A stretch of DNA of 7,659 bases. Origin: Clostridiales bacterium. GTDB taxonomy: Bacteria > Bacillota > Peptococcia > Peptococcales > Peptococcaceae. This document shows, piece by piece, positions 1 to 6,273 of this stretch. Position 1 is the stretch's first letter. Each line of letters starts with the position of its first letter. The notes under the pieces were generated by a model that worked only from the letters and a program-made list of their open reading frames with translations, was not told where the DNA came from and made no database searches. The DNA is taken from assembly GCA_003343815.1 (NCBI GenBank), contig QAKL01000103.1, forward strand, positions 9,676-17,334, written 5' to 3'. Made by a program: the position numbers and the translations under genes.

Positions 1-180
1 CTTGATTACCAAAATGCCTTCTATTTCAGCTTTGTCACCTACTTTTCCTTAGGCTACGGCGATTTAGTGCCCTACGGCAATTGGTTTCATTTCATGGTTT
101 TCTTGGAATGTCTGATTTCTCTCCTCAATGCCGGCATTATCATCATTTATGCCTACAATCTGCTTTTTCAAGATAAATGA
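1..180 (+). CDS. Potassium-channel-like pore protein, C-terminal part (5' end outside window)
   Basis: The reading frame is open from the first base to a TGA at 178-180 and gives the last 59 residues of a protein. Residues 16-24 read SLGYGDLVP, which matches the selectivity filter of K+ channels (consensus TVGYGD). It is preceded by an aromatic pore helix (about residues 6-15) and followed by one hydrophobic helix (about 29-56) that would be the inner pore-lining segment. This is the architecture of the two-helix Ion_trans_2 family, so the product is probably an inner-membrane cation channel subunit. The protein ends almost directly after the last helix, so it has no C-terminal regulatory (RCK/TrkA-type) domain; any regulatory part would have to lie N-terminal, outside the window. 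Some pentapeptide-repeat and other bacterial proteins carry the same pore module at the C terminus, so full-length architecture is unknown. No hairpin terminator is visible between this gene and the antiporter gene 107 bases downstream. Confidence 0.8.
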   Translation, partial: LDYQNAFYFSFVTYFSLGYGDLVPYGNWFHFMVFLECLISLLNAGIIIIYAYNLLFQDK

Positions 181-218
181 TAAAACACTCTGATATATGC
201 TAATTTGTCTATTTTTTC

Positions 219-247
219 TTGCTTAATTTTCCGTCATATGTTACAAT
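219..247 (+). promoter_or_regulatory. Candidate sigma-70 promoter for the NhaC-family antiporter
   Basis: TTGCTT (219-224) and TACAAT (242-247) are separated by 17 bases. The -10 matches consensus at five of six positions and the -35 at three. Transcription would start near 254, giving a leader of about 34 bases before the ATG at 288. The region is A/T-rich, so chance matches are likely; it is the best candidate in the gap, not a proven promoter. Confidence 0.4.
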
Positions 248-262
248 AATAAACATCTTTAT

Positions 263-272
263 AAAATATTTT
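263..272 (+). repeat. AAAATATTTT palindrome upstream of antiporter RBS
   Basis: A perfect 10-base palindrome (12 bases if the flanking T and A at 262 and 273 are counted) ends three bases before the GGAG core. The same 10 bases occur in the same place before the decarboxylase gene at 1721-1730. It could be an operator or simply A/T-rich leader sequence. Confidence 0.4.
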
Positions 273-279
273 AGAGGAG
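273..279 (+). promoter_or_regulatory. Ribosome binding site deciding the antiporter start
   Basis: AGAGGAG lies 8 bases before the ATG at 288 but only 2 bases before the in-frame ATG at 282. Spacing therefore favours the start at 288. The earlier in-frame TTG at 219 has no binding site and falls on the candidate -35 element. Confidence 0.75.
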
Positions 280-287
280 CCATGTTT

Positions 288-1598
288 ATGAACGAAATCA
301 AACCCAACGCCAAAGCCCTCCTGCCGGTCGGTGTCTTTCTCATTTTGTACATCGGCGGCGGTATCGCTTTTCACGATTTTTACGCTATGCCCGCCTGCAT
401 AGCCTTTCTGATCGCACTTTTCGTCGCCTTTTTACAAAACAGAGCCTTAGGCTACGACGAAAAAATCACTTTGATCGCCAAAGGATTGGCCGATGATAAT
501 ATCATCACTATGTGCCTGATCTTTTTAACCGCCGGAGCTTTTTCCGGCATCGTCCGTGCCGCAGGCGGTGCCACTGCGACAGTCAATGTCGCCTTGAACT
601 TCCTGCCCACCTCTTTAGCGGTCGTCGGTCTATTCTTTATCGGCTGCTTTATTTCTTTAGCCATGGGGACCTCCGTCGGCACGATTACAGTTTTAGTGCC
701 TTTTGCCGTCGGTATCTCGCAGGCTACCGGATATTCACCTGTGCTTTGCGTCGCCGCCTCTGCCTCTGGCGCGATGTTCGGCGACAATTTGTCCATGATT
801 TCCGATACCACGATCGCCGCCGTGCGTACTCAGGGCTGCCAAATGAAAGACAAGTTTAAAGCCAACTTTTTCATCGTCCTGCCGGCCGTCATAGTCACCG
901 CTATTTTATACTACATTTTAAGCATTAACAGTGCTGTCGATCCTTTAGATGTCCTGCCGATTACCGGCACGATGCTTTTACAGATGCTGCCGTACATTTT
1001 AGTTTTAGTCGGTGCGCTTATCGGTATCAATATTTTCATCGTTTTAGTCGCAGGCATCGTCTCCTCGGCAATTATCGGCATCGCTACGGGTATGTTCGGT
1101 ATCGAAGATATTTTCGTCTGCATGGGTACAGGCACCGCTGCGATGTACGATATCACCGTCATTTCCATCGTCGTCTGCTGTATCAGCTCCCTCGTCAAAG
1201 AGTACGGCGGTATCGCCTATGTCCTTAATTTCATCAAAAGCCGTCTCAGATCCAAACGCGGCGCGCAGGCCGGTATTGCCGCTTTGGTAGCAGGCGTCGA
1301 TTTAGCTACTGCGAATAACACTATCGCAATCGTCATGACCGGCGGCTTAGCCAAAGACATCAGCGATGAATTCGGTATCGACCCCAAACGCACCGCTTCT
1401 CTTTTAGACATCTTTGCCTCCGTCGTCCAAGGCTTAATCCCCTACGGCGCCCAATTATTATACGCCGCCGCAGGCGCAACCGCCCTTTTATCCGAGGGCG
1501 CAGGCTTCAGCAGCGTATCCCTGGTGCCGTTTATGTTTTATCCGATGGCGATGGCAGTTTCCGCATCGGTTTATATTATCATCAAAGGAAAAAAATAA
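288..1598 (+). CDS. NhaC-family Na+/H+ antiporter
   Basis: The product is a 436-residue polytopic inner-membrane protein, the usual length for NhaC-type secondary transporters, which exchange Na+ for protons or, in some members, an organic acid or amino acid. It has about 11-12 hydrophobic segments, beginning near residue 10 and ending at residue 432 just before a short basic tail. Family landmarks are a GTSVGT loop at 127-132, the block MFGDNLSMISDTT at 163-175 that is the clearest NhaC signature, a second polar intramembrane stretch ATANNT at 340-345, and PYGAQ at 385-389. The two halves look like the inverted repeats typical of the ion transporter superfamily. The start at 288 is chosen for its 8-base spacing to AGAGGAG. 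Two intrinsic terminators follow the stop, so it is probably transcribed alone or with the channel gene upstream. The transported solute is uncertain: MleN-type malate/lactate antiporters belong to the same family, so the name rests on family only. Confidence 0.88.
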   Translation: MNEIKPNAKALLPVGVFLILYIGGGIAFHDFYAMPACIAFLIALFVAFLQNRALGYDEKITLIAKGLADDNIITMCLIFLTAGAFSGIVRAAGGATATVNVALNFLPTSLAVVGLFFIGCFISLAMGTSVGTITVLVPFAVGISQATGYSPVLCVAASASGAMFGDNLSMISDTTIAAVRTQGCQMKDKFKANFFIVLPAVIVTAILYYILSINSAVDPLDVLPITGTMLLQMLPYILVLVGALIGINIFIVLVAGIVSSAIIGIATGMFGIEDIFVCMGTGTAAMYDITVISIVVCCISSLVKEYGGIAYVLNFIKSRLRSKRGAQAGIAALVAGVDLATANNTIAIVMTGGLAKDISDEFGIDPKRTASLLDIFASVVQGLIPYGAQLLYAAAGATALLSEGAGFSSVSLVPFMFYPMAMAVSASVYIIIKGKK

Positions 1599-1605
1599 TT
1601 CTTGC

Positions 1606-1638
1606 AAGCGGCTTAGCTAAGTAAGCCGCTTAATTTTT
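1606..1638 (+). terminator. Intrinsic terminator after the antiporter gene
   Basis: A perfect 10-bp stem, AAGCGGCTTA (1606-1615) with TAAGCCGCTT (1622-1631), encloses a 6-base loop and is followed by AATTTTT. It starts 8 bases after the antiporter stop codon. Confidence 0.8.
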
Positions 1639-1653
1639 ATTTATACCTCTGAC

Positions 1654-1687
1654 AGGGCATGTATACGATATACATGCCCTTTTTTTC
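1654..1687 (+). terminator. Second, stronger tandem terminator
   Basis: A perfect 12-bp stem, AGGGCATGTATA (1654-1665) with TATACATGCCCT (1669-1680), encloses the 3-base loop CGA and runs directly into a T tract ending at 1686. It sits only 22 bases after the first hairpin and one base before the -35 of the next promoter, so it insulates the decarboxylase gene from upstream transcription. The same dyad could also be a protein-binding site next to the promoter. Confidence 0.85.
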
Positions 1688-1716
1688 TTGACAAGGCCGC
1701 ATATTTCGGCGATAAT
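1688..1716 (+). promoter_or_regulatory. Near-consensus sigma-70 promoter of the decarboxylase gene
   Basis: TTGACA (1688-1693) is a perfect -35 and GATAAT (1711-1716) matches the -10 at five of six bases, with the optimal 17-base spacer. It follows a terminator and points at the next gene. The predicted start near 1723 gives a leader of only about 25 bases, which leaves no room for a lysine riboswitch. Confidence 0.85.
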
Positions 1717-1720
1717 AGAA

Positions 1721-1730
1721 AAAATATTTT
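1721..1730 (+). repeat. AAAATATTTT palindrome upstream of decarboxylase RBS
   Basis: This is identical to 263-272 and ends four bases before the GGAG core of the decarboxylase ribosome binding site. The palindrome extends to AAAAATATTTTT at 1720-1731. It would overlap the predicted transcription start, where a bound protein could block initiation; that role is only a suggestion. Confidence 0.4.
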
Positions 1731-1733
1731 TAA

Positions 1734-1739
1734 AGGAGG
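1734..1739 (+). promoter_or_regulatory. Ribosome binding site deciding the decarboxylase start
   Basis: A perfect AGGAGG lies 8 bases before the ATG at 1748. The longest reading frame opens at TTG 1688, but that triplet is the first half of the -35 box and cannot lie within the transcript. Confidence 0.9.
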
Positions 1740-1747
1740 GCTTATTA

Positions 1748-3001
1748 ATGCCAAAAGATCTTACCTTGCCCTTTGATTTAGAGCAAATGAAGCATATTAT
1801 CGAACACTATCCTACCCCTTTTCATATTTACGACGAAAAAGCTATCCGCGCCAATGCTCGTCGCTTTTTAAAAGCTTTTTCCTGGGCACCGGAATTTAAA
1901 GAATATTTCGCTGTCAAAGCCACCCCCAATCCTTACCTTTTAAAAATTCTCCAGGAAGAGGGCTTGGGCGTCGACTGTAGCTCTATGGCAGAGTTAGTCT
2001 TAGCTGACAAATGCGGTTTCCGCGGCGAAGACATCATGCTCACCTCCAACGAAACACCCGTCGCCGAGTTCGCCAAAGCCATGGAATTGGGCGGTATTTT
2101 AAATTTGGACGACATTACCCATATCGCCTATTTAGAGAAAAATCTCTCTTTGCCCAAAACCGTTTCTTTCCGCTACAACCCCGGCAGTCTCCGCAGCGGC
2201 AACGCTATCATCGGCAATCCGACCGAGGCTAAGTACGGACTTACCCACGAGCAAATCTTAGAAGCTTTAACCACCATGCGCGACAAAGGCTGCGAAAAAT
2301 TCGGTCTGCATACCATGATAGCTTCTAACGAGCTGCACGAGCCGTATTTCGTCGAAACGGCGATCATGATGTTTAATTTGATCAAAGAAGTCCACGATAA
2401 ATTAGGCATCACCATTTCTTTCGTCAATTTCGGAGGCGGCATCGGCATACCCTACCGCCCCGAGGATGAACCTGTAGATTTAGAAAAATTAGGCGCTGAC
2501 ATCGAAAAAGTCTACAACGACATCATCATTGCAAACGGCTTAGCTCCGCTTAAAATCTGCATGGAGTGCGGCCGCATGATTACCGGTCCTTACGGCTATC
2601 TAGTCACCACCGCTGTCCACAAAAAAGACACCTACAAGCACTATATCGGTGTTGATGCCAGCATGGCTAATTTGATGCGCCCCGGCATGTACGGTGCTTA
2701 TCATCATTTGACCGTCTTAGGCAAAGAAAATGCCCCTTGCGACCACACCTATGACATCGTCGGCTCTTTGTGCGAAAACTGCGACAAATTCGCCGTTGAC
2801 CGTGCTTTACCCGCAATCGAAACAGGCGATATTTTAGTTATCCACGACGCCGGTGCCCACGGACACGCCATGGGCTTTAACTATAACGGCAAACTGCGCT
2901 CTGCCGAAATTCTCCTAAAGCCCGACGGTTCTACCAAATTAATCCGCCGCGCCGAAACCTTAGACGATTTATTTGCAACCTTAGATTTTGCGGGGATTTA
3001 A
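1748..3001 (+). CDS. Fold-type III PLP decarboxylase, diaminopimelate decarboxylase-like (atypical)
   Basis: The product is a 417-residue cytoplasmic enzyme of the alanine racemase-like barrel plus C-terminal beta-domain class, the length expected for LysA, which makes lysine and CO2 from meso-diaminopimelate. The PLP lysine is K57 in FAVKATPNP (54-62). The block VDCSSMAEL (75-83), the phosphate-binding glycine loop GGGIGIPY (229-236), E273-x-G-R276, and the C342/D346 pair in SLCENCD that the partner subunit normally contributes to the active site are all present. Two usually conserved positions differ. By eye, the PLP-stacking histidine of HIGSQ is M190 in HTMIASN, and the tyrosine of DAGAY is H371 in DAGAH. 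I recall similar sequences in other anaerobes carrying the LysA name, so this may be a coherent subfamily rather than a damaged gene. Its true substrate (diaminopimelate, lysine, ornithine or another amino acid) is uncertain. It has its own strong promoter and a terminator after it, so it is monocistronic. Confidence 0.8.
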   Translation: MPKDLTLPFDLEQMKHIIEHYPTPFHIYDEKAIRANARRFLKAFSWAPEFKEYFAVKATPNPYLLKILQEEGLGVDCSSMAELVLADKCGFRGEDIMLTSNETPVAEFAKAMELGGILNLDDITHIAYLEKNLSLPKTVSFRYNPGSLRSGNAIIGNPTEAKYGLTHEQILEALTTMRDKGCEKFGLHTMIASNELHEPYFVETAIMMFNLIKEVHDKLGITISFVNFGGGIGIPYRPEDEPVDLEKLGADIEKVYNDIIIANGLAPLKICMECGRMITGPYGYLVTTAVHKKDTYKHYIGVDASMANLMRPGMYGAYHHLTVLGKENAPCDHTYDIVGSLCENCDKFAVDRALPAIETGDILVIHDAGAHGHAMGFNYNGKLRSAEILLKPDGSTKLIRRAETLDDLFATLDFAGI

Positions 3002-3047
3002 GTTTTAGCAACGATATACAATTCGAAAAGGTATACCTTCCCAAACG

Positions 3048-3083
3048 CAAAAAGACTTCAGTAATTATACTGAAGTCTTTTTG
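3048..3083. terminator. Bidirectional terminator between convergent genes
   Basis: A perfect 16-bp stem (3048-3063 with 3068-3083) has a 4-base loop ATTA. The GC-containing core GACTTCAGTA is flanked by five A on the left and five T on the right, so an RNA from either strand ends in a U tract. It lies 46 bases after the decarboxylase stop and 2 bases after the stop of the EamA gene, and serves both. Confidence 0.9.
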
Positions 3084-3085
3084 AT

Positions 3086-4021
3086 TTATCCTTCTTTGAT
3101 TTCTTCTTTCTCATTAAGCTTATAAGCCGCTAAAATCGAACCGCACAAAATCATAACAGCGCAAATCACGCTTTTGACCGTAGGCACAGTGCCGAGCAAA
3201 ACCAAACTGAACACTATCGCCCACGCTGAGTAAGTAATATTTAGCGCCATTGCCTTCGACGGTAAAATCATCTTAATCGCCTTATAATAGCAAGTGTATG
3301 ACAAAGTACCTGCCAAAGCAGTTACCGCCACCACCATTGCCGCCGAAGTTTGGAATACACCTACCGTAAACGGCCACGCTTTCAAAAGAGGCAGCAAAAT
3401 TACCGCATAAACCGACGCCGAGACCAACTGGCGGATTTGCAATGCATAATGCGAAGGGATCTCACCGTCTTGCATTCCGTAGGAGCAAATAACCGCCTCC
3501 GACCCCCAAGCGAACATTGTCAAAAGTGCGAAAAGAAAGCCGATCATCGACACCGATTCGCCGCTGCCTCCGGGAGTATAACCGATCAAGACTACACCCA
3601 AAACGCTGATGCCTAAACCTGCGATCTGATACGGGCGCAAACGCTCTTTCATCACAAAATACGACAAAAAAGCGCCCCAAGCCGGATACATCGCCGAAAT
3701 AGCCGCAGTCAAGCTCGGTCCCAAATATTTAATCGCCAACAAATAAGACGACATCCCTACCGGTCCACCCAAAAGCGCGCCTAACATAACAAAGCGTCCG
3801 CCGCGCGTTTTCGCCGCAGCGATAACCTTTTTGATCTGCTTGGTCACCAGCATATATAATCCCAGCCAAATCGCCGAAAAAAAGTCATGCATAAACGTGC
3901 TGACAAACGGTGCGAAAAATACTGCCTCCGCCGTCGACATAAACGGACTCATTGCCAAGGCAATGCTTAAAAGCACCGTATCAAGCGCCCAAAAAACGCC
4001 GCCTAAAATACCGTATCCCAT
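3086..4021 (-). CDS. EamA/DMT-superfamily transporter
   Basis: The product is a 311-residue inner-membrane protein with ten predicted helices in two EamA repeats, roughly residues 3-148 and 160-300, the standard layout of drug/metabolite exporters of this superfamily. The end of each repeat shows the typical pattern: first PAWGAFLSYFVMKERL (113-128) followed by a glycine-rich helix to about 147, and second the corresponding SAWAIVFSLVLLGTVPT (265-281) with a final helix to about 298. A short charged cytoplasmic tail (KLNEKEEIKEG) ends the protein. Members export amino acids, their derivatives or other small metabolites; nothing here identifies the substrate. The ATG at 4021 is chosen because AGGAG lies 7 bases upstream; the GTG two codons earlier is only one base from it. 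A hairpin with a T tract stands between the upstream hydrolase gene and this ribosome binding site, so expression probably depends on read-through. Confidence 0.85.
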   Translation of the reverse strand: MGYGILGGVFWALDTVLLSIALAMSPFMSTAEAVFFAPFVSTFMHDFFSAIWLGLYMLVTKQIKKVIAAAKTRGGRFVMLGALLGGPVGMSSYLLAIKYLGPSLTAAISAMYPAWGAFLSYFVMKERLRPYQIAGLGISVLGVVLIGYTPGGSGESVSMIGFLFALLTMFAWGSEAVICSYGMQDGEIPSHYALQIRQLVSASVYAVILLPLLKAWPFTVGVFQTSAAMVVAVTALAGTLSYTCYYKAIKMILPSKAMALNITYSAWAIVFSLVLLGTVPTVKSVICAVMILCGSILAAYKLNEKEEIKEG

Positions 4022-4028
4022 ATCCACA

Positions 4029-4033
4029 CTCCT
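4029..4033 (-). promoter_or_regulatory. Ribosome binding site deciding the EamA start
   Basis: On the minus strand AGGAG is preceded by a run of A. It sits 7 bases from ATG 4021-4019 and 1 base from GTG 4027-4025, so ATG is the likely start. Only two bases separate the T tract of the upstream hairpin from the A run leading into this site. Confidence 0.75.
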
Positions 4034-4040
4034 TTTTTAC

Positions 4041-4087
4041 AAAAAAAGAGCCTACAGCAATGCTCGCGGCACCGCGGCGGCTCTTTT
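4041..4087 (-). terminator. Terminator or attenuator between hydrolase and EamA genes
   Basis: Read on the minus strand, AAAAGAGCC (4087-4079) pairs with GGCTCTTTT (4052-4044) and continues into T to 4041. The 26-base interior holds two small nested hairpins, a CGCG/CGCG pair (4065-4076) and AGC/GCT (4056-4064), so the whole is a small branched structure. It begins 17 bases after the hydrolase stop. Because the eamA ribosome binding site follows at once and no good promoter is visible between, it may act as a partial terminator or attenuator. Confidence 0.7.
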
Positions 4088-4104
4088 ATAACCCAAACTA
4101 TTAA

Positions 4105-6156
4105 TTAAAAGTCTTCCGACAAAATCTGATAAACAGGAGCACCCTCGCACTGTGCCGGGAAGCGAACACCCAGCAAAGCAGCAATCGTCGGAGTGACATC
4201 TACCTGGCGAATAGTTCTTGTAGTCAGATAGTTTTGTTTAATACCTTTACCTGCAGCTACGAAAATCGGAGAAACCGAAGTATTGAAGTAACCTAAGGAA
4301 GTAGACAAGCTATCGCCGTGCAGGCGGTTAAAGCCCTCCTCGATGGAGAAGAAAATATCACCGCACTCCGGACCGTTCACACCCAAAAGCACACCGTCTT
4401 TATTACGCAAGCAGATACCTACTACGCGCTTGCCGGTCGCAGGATCGCGATAGTTGTACAAATCGTTGATAATCTGCGTTTCCAAATCATATTTGTCAGC
4501 AGGATCAACAATACCGGTTTTATCTCTACCTTTTAAGTTAATATAGATGTAGTTACTGCGGATCTGCACTGCTCTGGTTTTCTCCCAGTCAACTTCGCGC
4601 AAATCGTTGCCGTTTTCGTCCTTCTTCATTACAGTGTAGCCTAATGCTTCCATGACGCCGACATTCAAACCGCCGTACTCGCCCAAAATCGGGGGCACAT
4701 TTTCGCCGACGATCAAGCCGTGGTCGGACAAGACGAAAATAGTCCAGCCCTCATCCAAATAATGCAGGAAACGTCCCAAATAGCGGTCGGTCTGCTCATA
4801 GAAACGCTCGATCAAACCTTGGTAAACTTTTTCATCGGTATGTTTCCACGGCTCCAAAGTTTTGCCCAAATGCCAAATTTGGTGACCTGCGCAGTCGACA
4901 TTGTGCAAATGAGAGAACACTACTTCGTAATCGTCATGGTCGATCAAATACTCCAAGCAGTCTGCCTGCCACTGATCATATACATCCCAAGAAGGCTCGA
5001 AAATTTTATCAACCAACTCGGAATCCTCACCGCCGATTAAACTAACCGGAGGAATATGACCTACTTTTTCTACGATTTCTTGATGCAAAGAAGCCGGATG
5101 CCACAGCATATCGTTGGTAGTATCCAAAGCATTGGAAATCCAAAGTCTGACCATCGAACCGTCCTCAGCCAATTCAAGCAATTTGTAAGAACGATAGCAA
5201 GGTTTAGTTTCTTCTTTTTTGGTAACTTCATCTACTGCACTGACCATTTTGCCCATCGGGACAACGACAATCGGCTCAGCAGCCTTTTTATTTTTGTAAA
5301 CAGCTACGCGGTCGTATTTACCCTCTTCATTTTTGAGGATTAATGCCGGTCTGCGTACCATACCGCCGGAGGTCAAAATAGTGAACTCTTTAGCGCCTGC
5401 CGGAGCATTCGCCCATTTGTCTGTATCGACATCTTCCAGAGGAGAATTGATAATATCATAAGCAACTTTCGCGCCGATCATCATTTCGGTATCTTCCAAA
5501 CCCATGACGTAAGTACGGATCTCGCCGCCCTTGCGGGACTCGTCGCCCCACCATAATTCCATCATTTCATCGTCATTGTCGCCTACGACCATATCGTCGA
5601 TATCGGTCATGATGCAGCCGACTCCGGCCGGTTTTTCAACACGAGGAGCATATTTAACCTCAGCAATCGACGGAGTAGCAACGATAATTTTTTCCCAGTC
5701 CATCTGAGCTACGCCCATGTTAACACTGCCCGGCTGCGTACCGTCAACGACATGCAGTAATTCGCTCGAGGAGCTTGGCGGCCAAGAAGAACCCGGCCAG
5801 TGCCAGACCAATGTTTTCTTGCCTGCTTCGGTGGTGACATTCCACATCTGCTCAGCCTTGCAGTTACGAGAGTCCATATTGTAAACTACCGCGTCCAAAC
5901 TCTCCGGAGACTGGCGCCAATAGCAGGTAATTTCATGAGTTCCGGGATATGCGCCGGTGGCTAAAGTAGTCCAGCACGGAGGAGTAATCGTCGGAATTGC
6001 GCCCAATAATCTCATATCGTCACGCGTAGCGCCTTTTTCACGATACGCTTTTAAATTCGGCATTCTGCCGTCGTCCATCATACGTTTGCTGATGCGCGGA
6101 TCCATACCGTCGACACCCAAAACTAAAATTTTGTTTGTGTACGCTTGTCTTTTCAT
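4105..6156 (-). CDS. Alkaline-phosphatase-superfamily hydrolase (type I phosphodiesterase/nucleotide pyrophosphatase-like)
   Basis: The product has 683 residues and no signal peptide, so it is probably cytoplasmic. It starts with the superfamily's first metal site, ILVLGVDGMDP (10-20, ligand D16), followed by ITPPCWTTLATGAYP (57-71). T58 lies nine residues before the TG of that motif, the position of the nucleophile in nucleotide pyrophosphatases and of the formylglycine cysteine in sulfatases; a threonine there, and no CxPSR, points to phosphodiester, pyrophosphate or phosphonate cleavage. Further ligands are D421 and H425 in VDCAGH, D478 and H479 in SDHG, and probably H613 in LHGDS. The C terminus has the typical VDVTPTIAALLGV (652-664). 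Residues about 125-390 form a large insertion, including an acidic stretch at 184-206, which may cap the active site and set specificity. AAAGGAGAG lies 7-8 bases before the ATG, and a promoter stands upstream. The gene follows an anion permease gene, suggesting it acts on an imported compound. The substrate is unknown. Confidence 0.83.
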   Translation of the reverse strand: MKRQAYTNKILVLGVDGMDPRISKRMMDDGRMPNLKAYREKGATRDDMRLLGAIPTITPPCWTTLATGAYPGTHEITCYWRQSPESLDAVVYNMDSRNCKAEQMWNVTTEAGKKTLVWHWPGSSWPPSSSSELLHVVDGTQPGSVNMGVAQMDWEKIIVATPSIAEVKYAPRVEKPAGVGCIMTDIDDMVVGDNDDEMMELWWGDESRKGGEIRTYVMGLEDTEMMIGAKVAYDIINSPLEDVDTDKWANAPAGAKEFTILTSGGMVRRPALILKNEEGKYDRVAVYKNKKAAEPIVVVPMGKMVSAVDEVTKKEETKPCYRSYKLLELAEDGSMVRLWISNALDTTNDMLWHPASLHQEIVEKVGHIPPVSLIGGEDSELVDKIFEPSWDVYDQWQADCLEYLIDHDDYEVVFSHLHNVDCAGHQIWHLGKTLEPWKHTDEKVYQGLIERFYEQTDRYLGRFLHYLDEGWTIFVLSDHGLIVGENVPPILGEYGGLNVGVMEALGYTVMKKDENGNDLREVDWEKTRAVQIRSNYIYINLKGRDKTGIVDPADKYDLETQIINDLYNYRDPATGKRVVGICLRNKDGVLLGVNGPECGDIFFSIEEGFNRLHGDSLSTSLGYFNTSVSPIFVAAGKGIKQNYLTTRTIRQVDVTPTIAALLGVRFPAQCEGAPVYQILSEDF

Positions 6157-6214
6157 TTTTATCTCTCCTTTGATCGTTAAAAAATAGCCACAAACTTTTT
6201 GTCTACATTAACAT

Positions 6215-6242
6215 ATTATAAATACTTTTCTCTAAAAGTGAA
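6215..6242 (-). promoter_or_regulatory. Candidate sigma-70 promoter of the hydrolase gene
   Basis: On the minus strand TTCACT (6242-6237) and a perfect TATAAT (6220-6215) are separated by 16 bases, giving a start near 6208 and a leader of about 50 bases. A weak 6-bp hairpin AAAGTG/CACTTT (6252-6235) overlaps the -35; it lacks a T tract and is a poor terminator for the permease gene, so both co-transcription and independent transcription are possible. Confidence 0.55.
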
Positions 6243-6273
6243 GAACCACTTTGCTATACAGGATATCGGGATT

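Noticed and set aside
452..1411. Minus-strand and alternate-frame open frames inside the antiporter gene
   Set aside because: They have low-complexity shadow compositions, no ribosome binding sites, and are fully overlapped by a well-supported family gene. The same holds for frames opposite the decarboxylase, EamA and hydrolase genes.
1599..1747. Lysine riboswitch or T-box upstream of the decarboxylase gene
   Set aside because: The promoter follows the last hairpin and leaves a leader of about 25 bases, too short for either; upstream hairpins are simple terminators without aptamer features.
3030..3037. GGTATACC palindrome after the decarboxylase gene
   Set aside because: An isolated 8-base palindrome in a convergent intergenic gap with no second copy or nearby start; expected by chance.
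3831..4091. 86-residue + strand frame across the start of the EamA gene
   Set aside because: It is antisense to the EamA N-terminal region and the hairpin, has no plausible start signal, and its composition mirrors the coding strand.
4105..6156. Arylsulfatase annotation for the hydrolase
   Set aside because: There is no CxPSR or SxPxR formylglycine motif; the nucleophile position holds T58. The nearby C61 is three residues off.
6235..6252. Terminator after the permease gene
   Set aside because: The stem is only 6 bp, A/T-rich, and followed by TAGAG, not a T tract. It overlaps the hydrolase -35, so it is noted there only.
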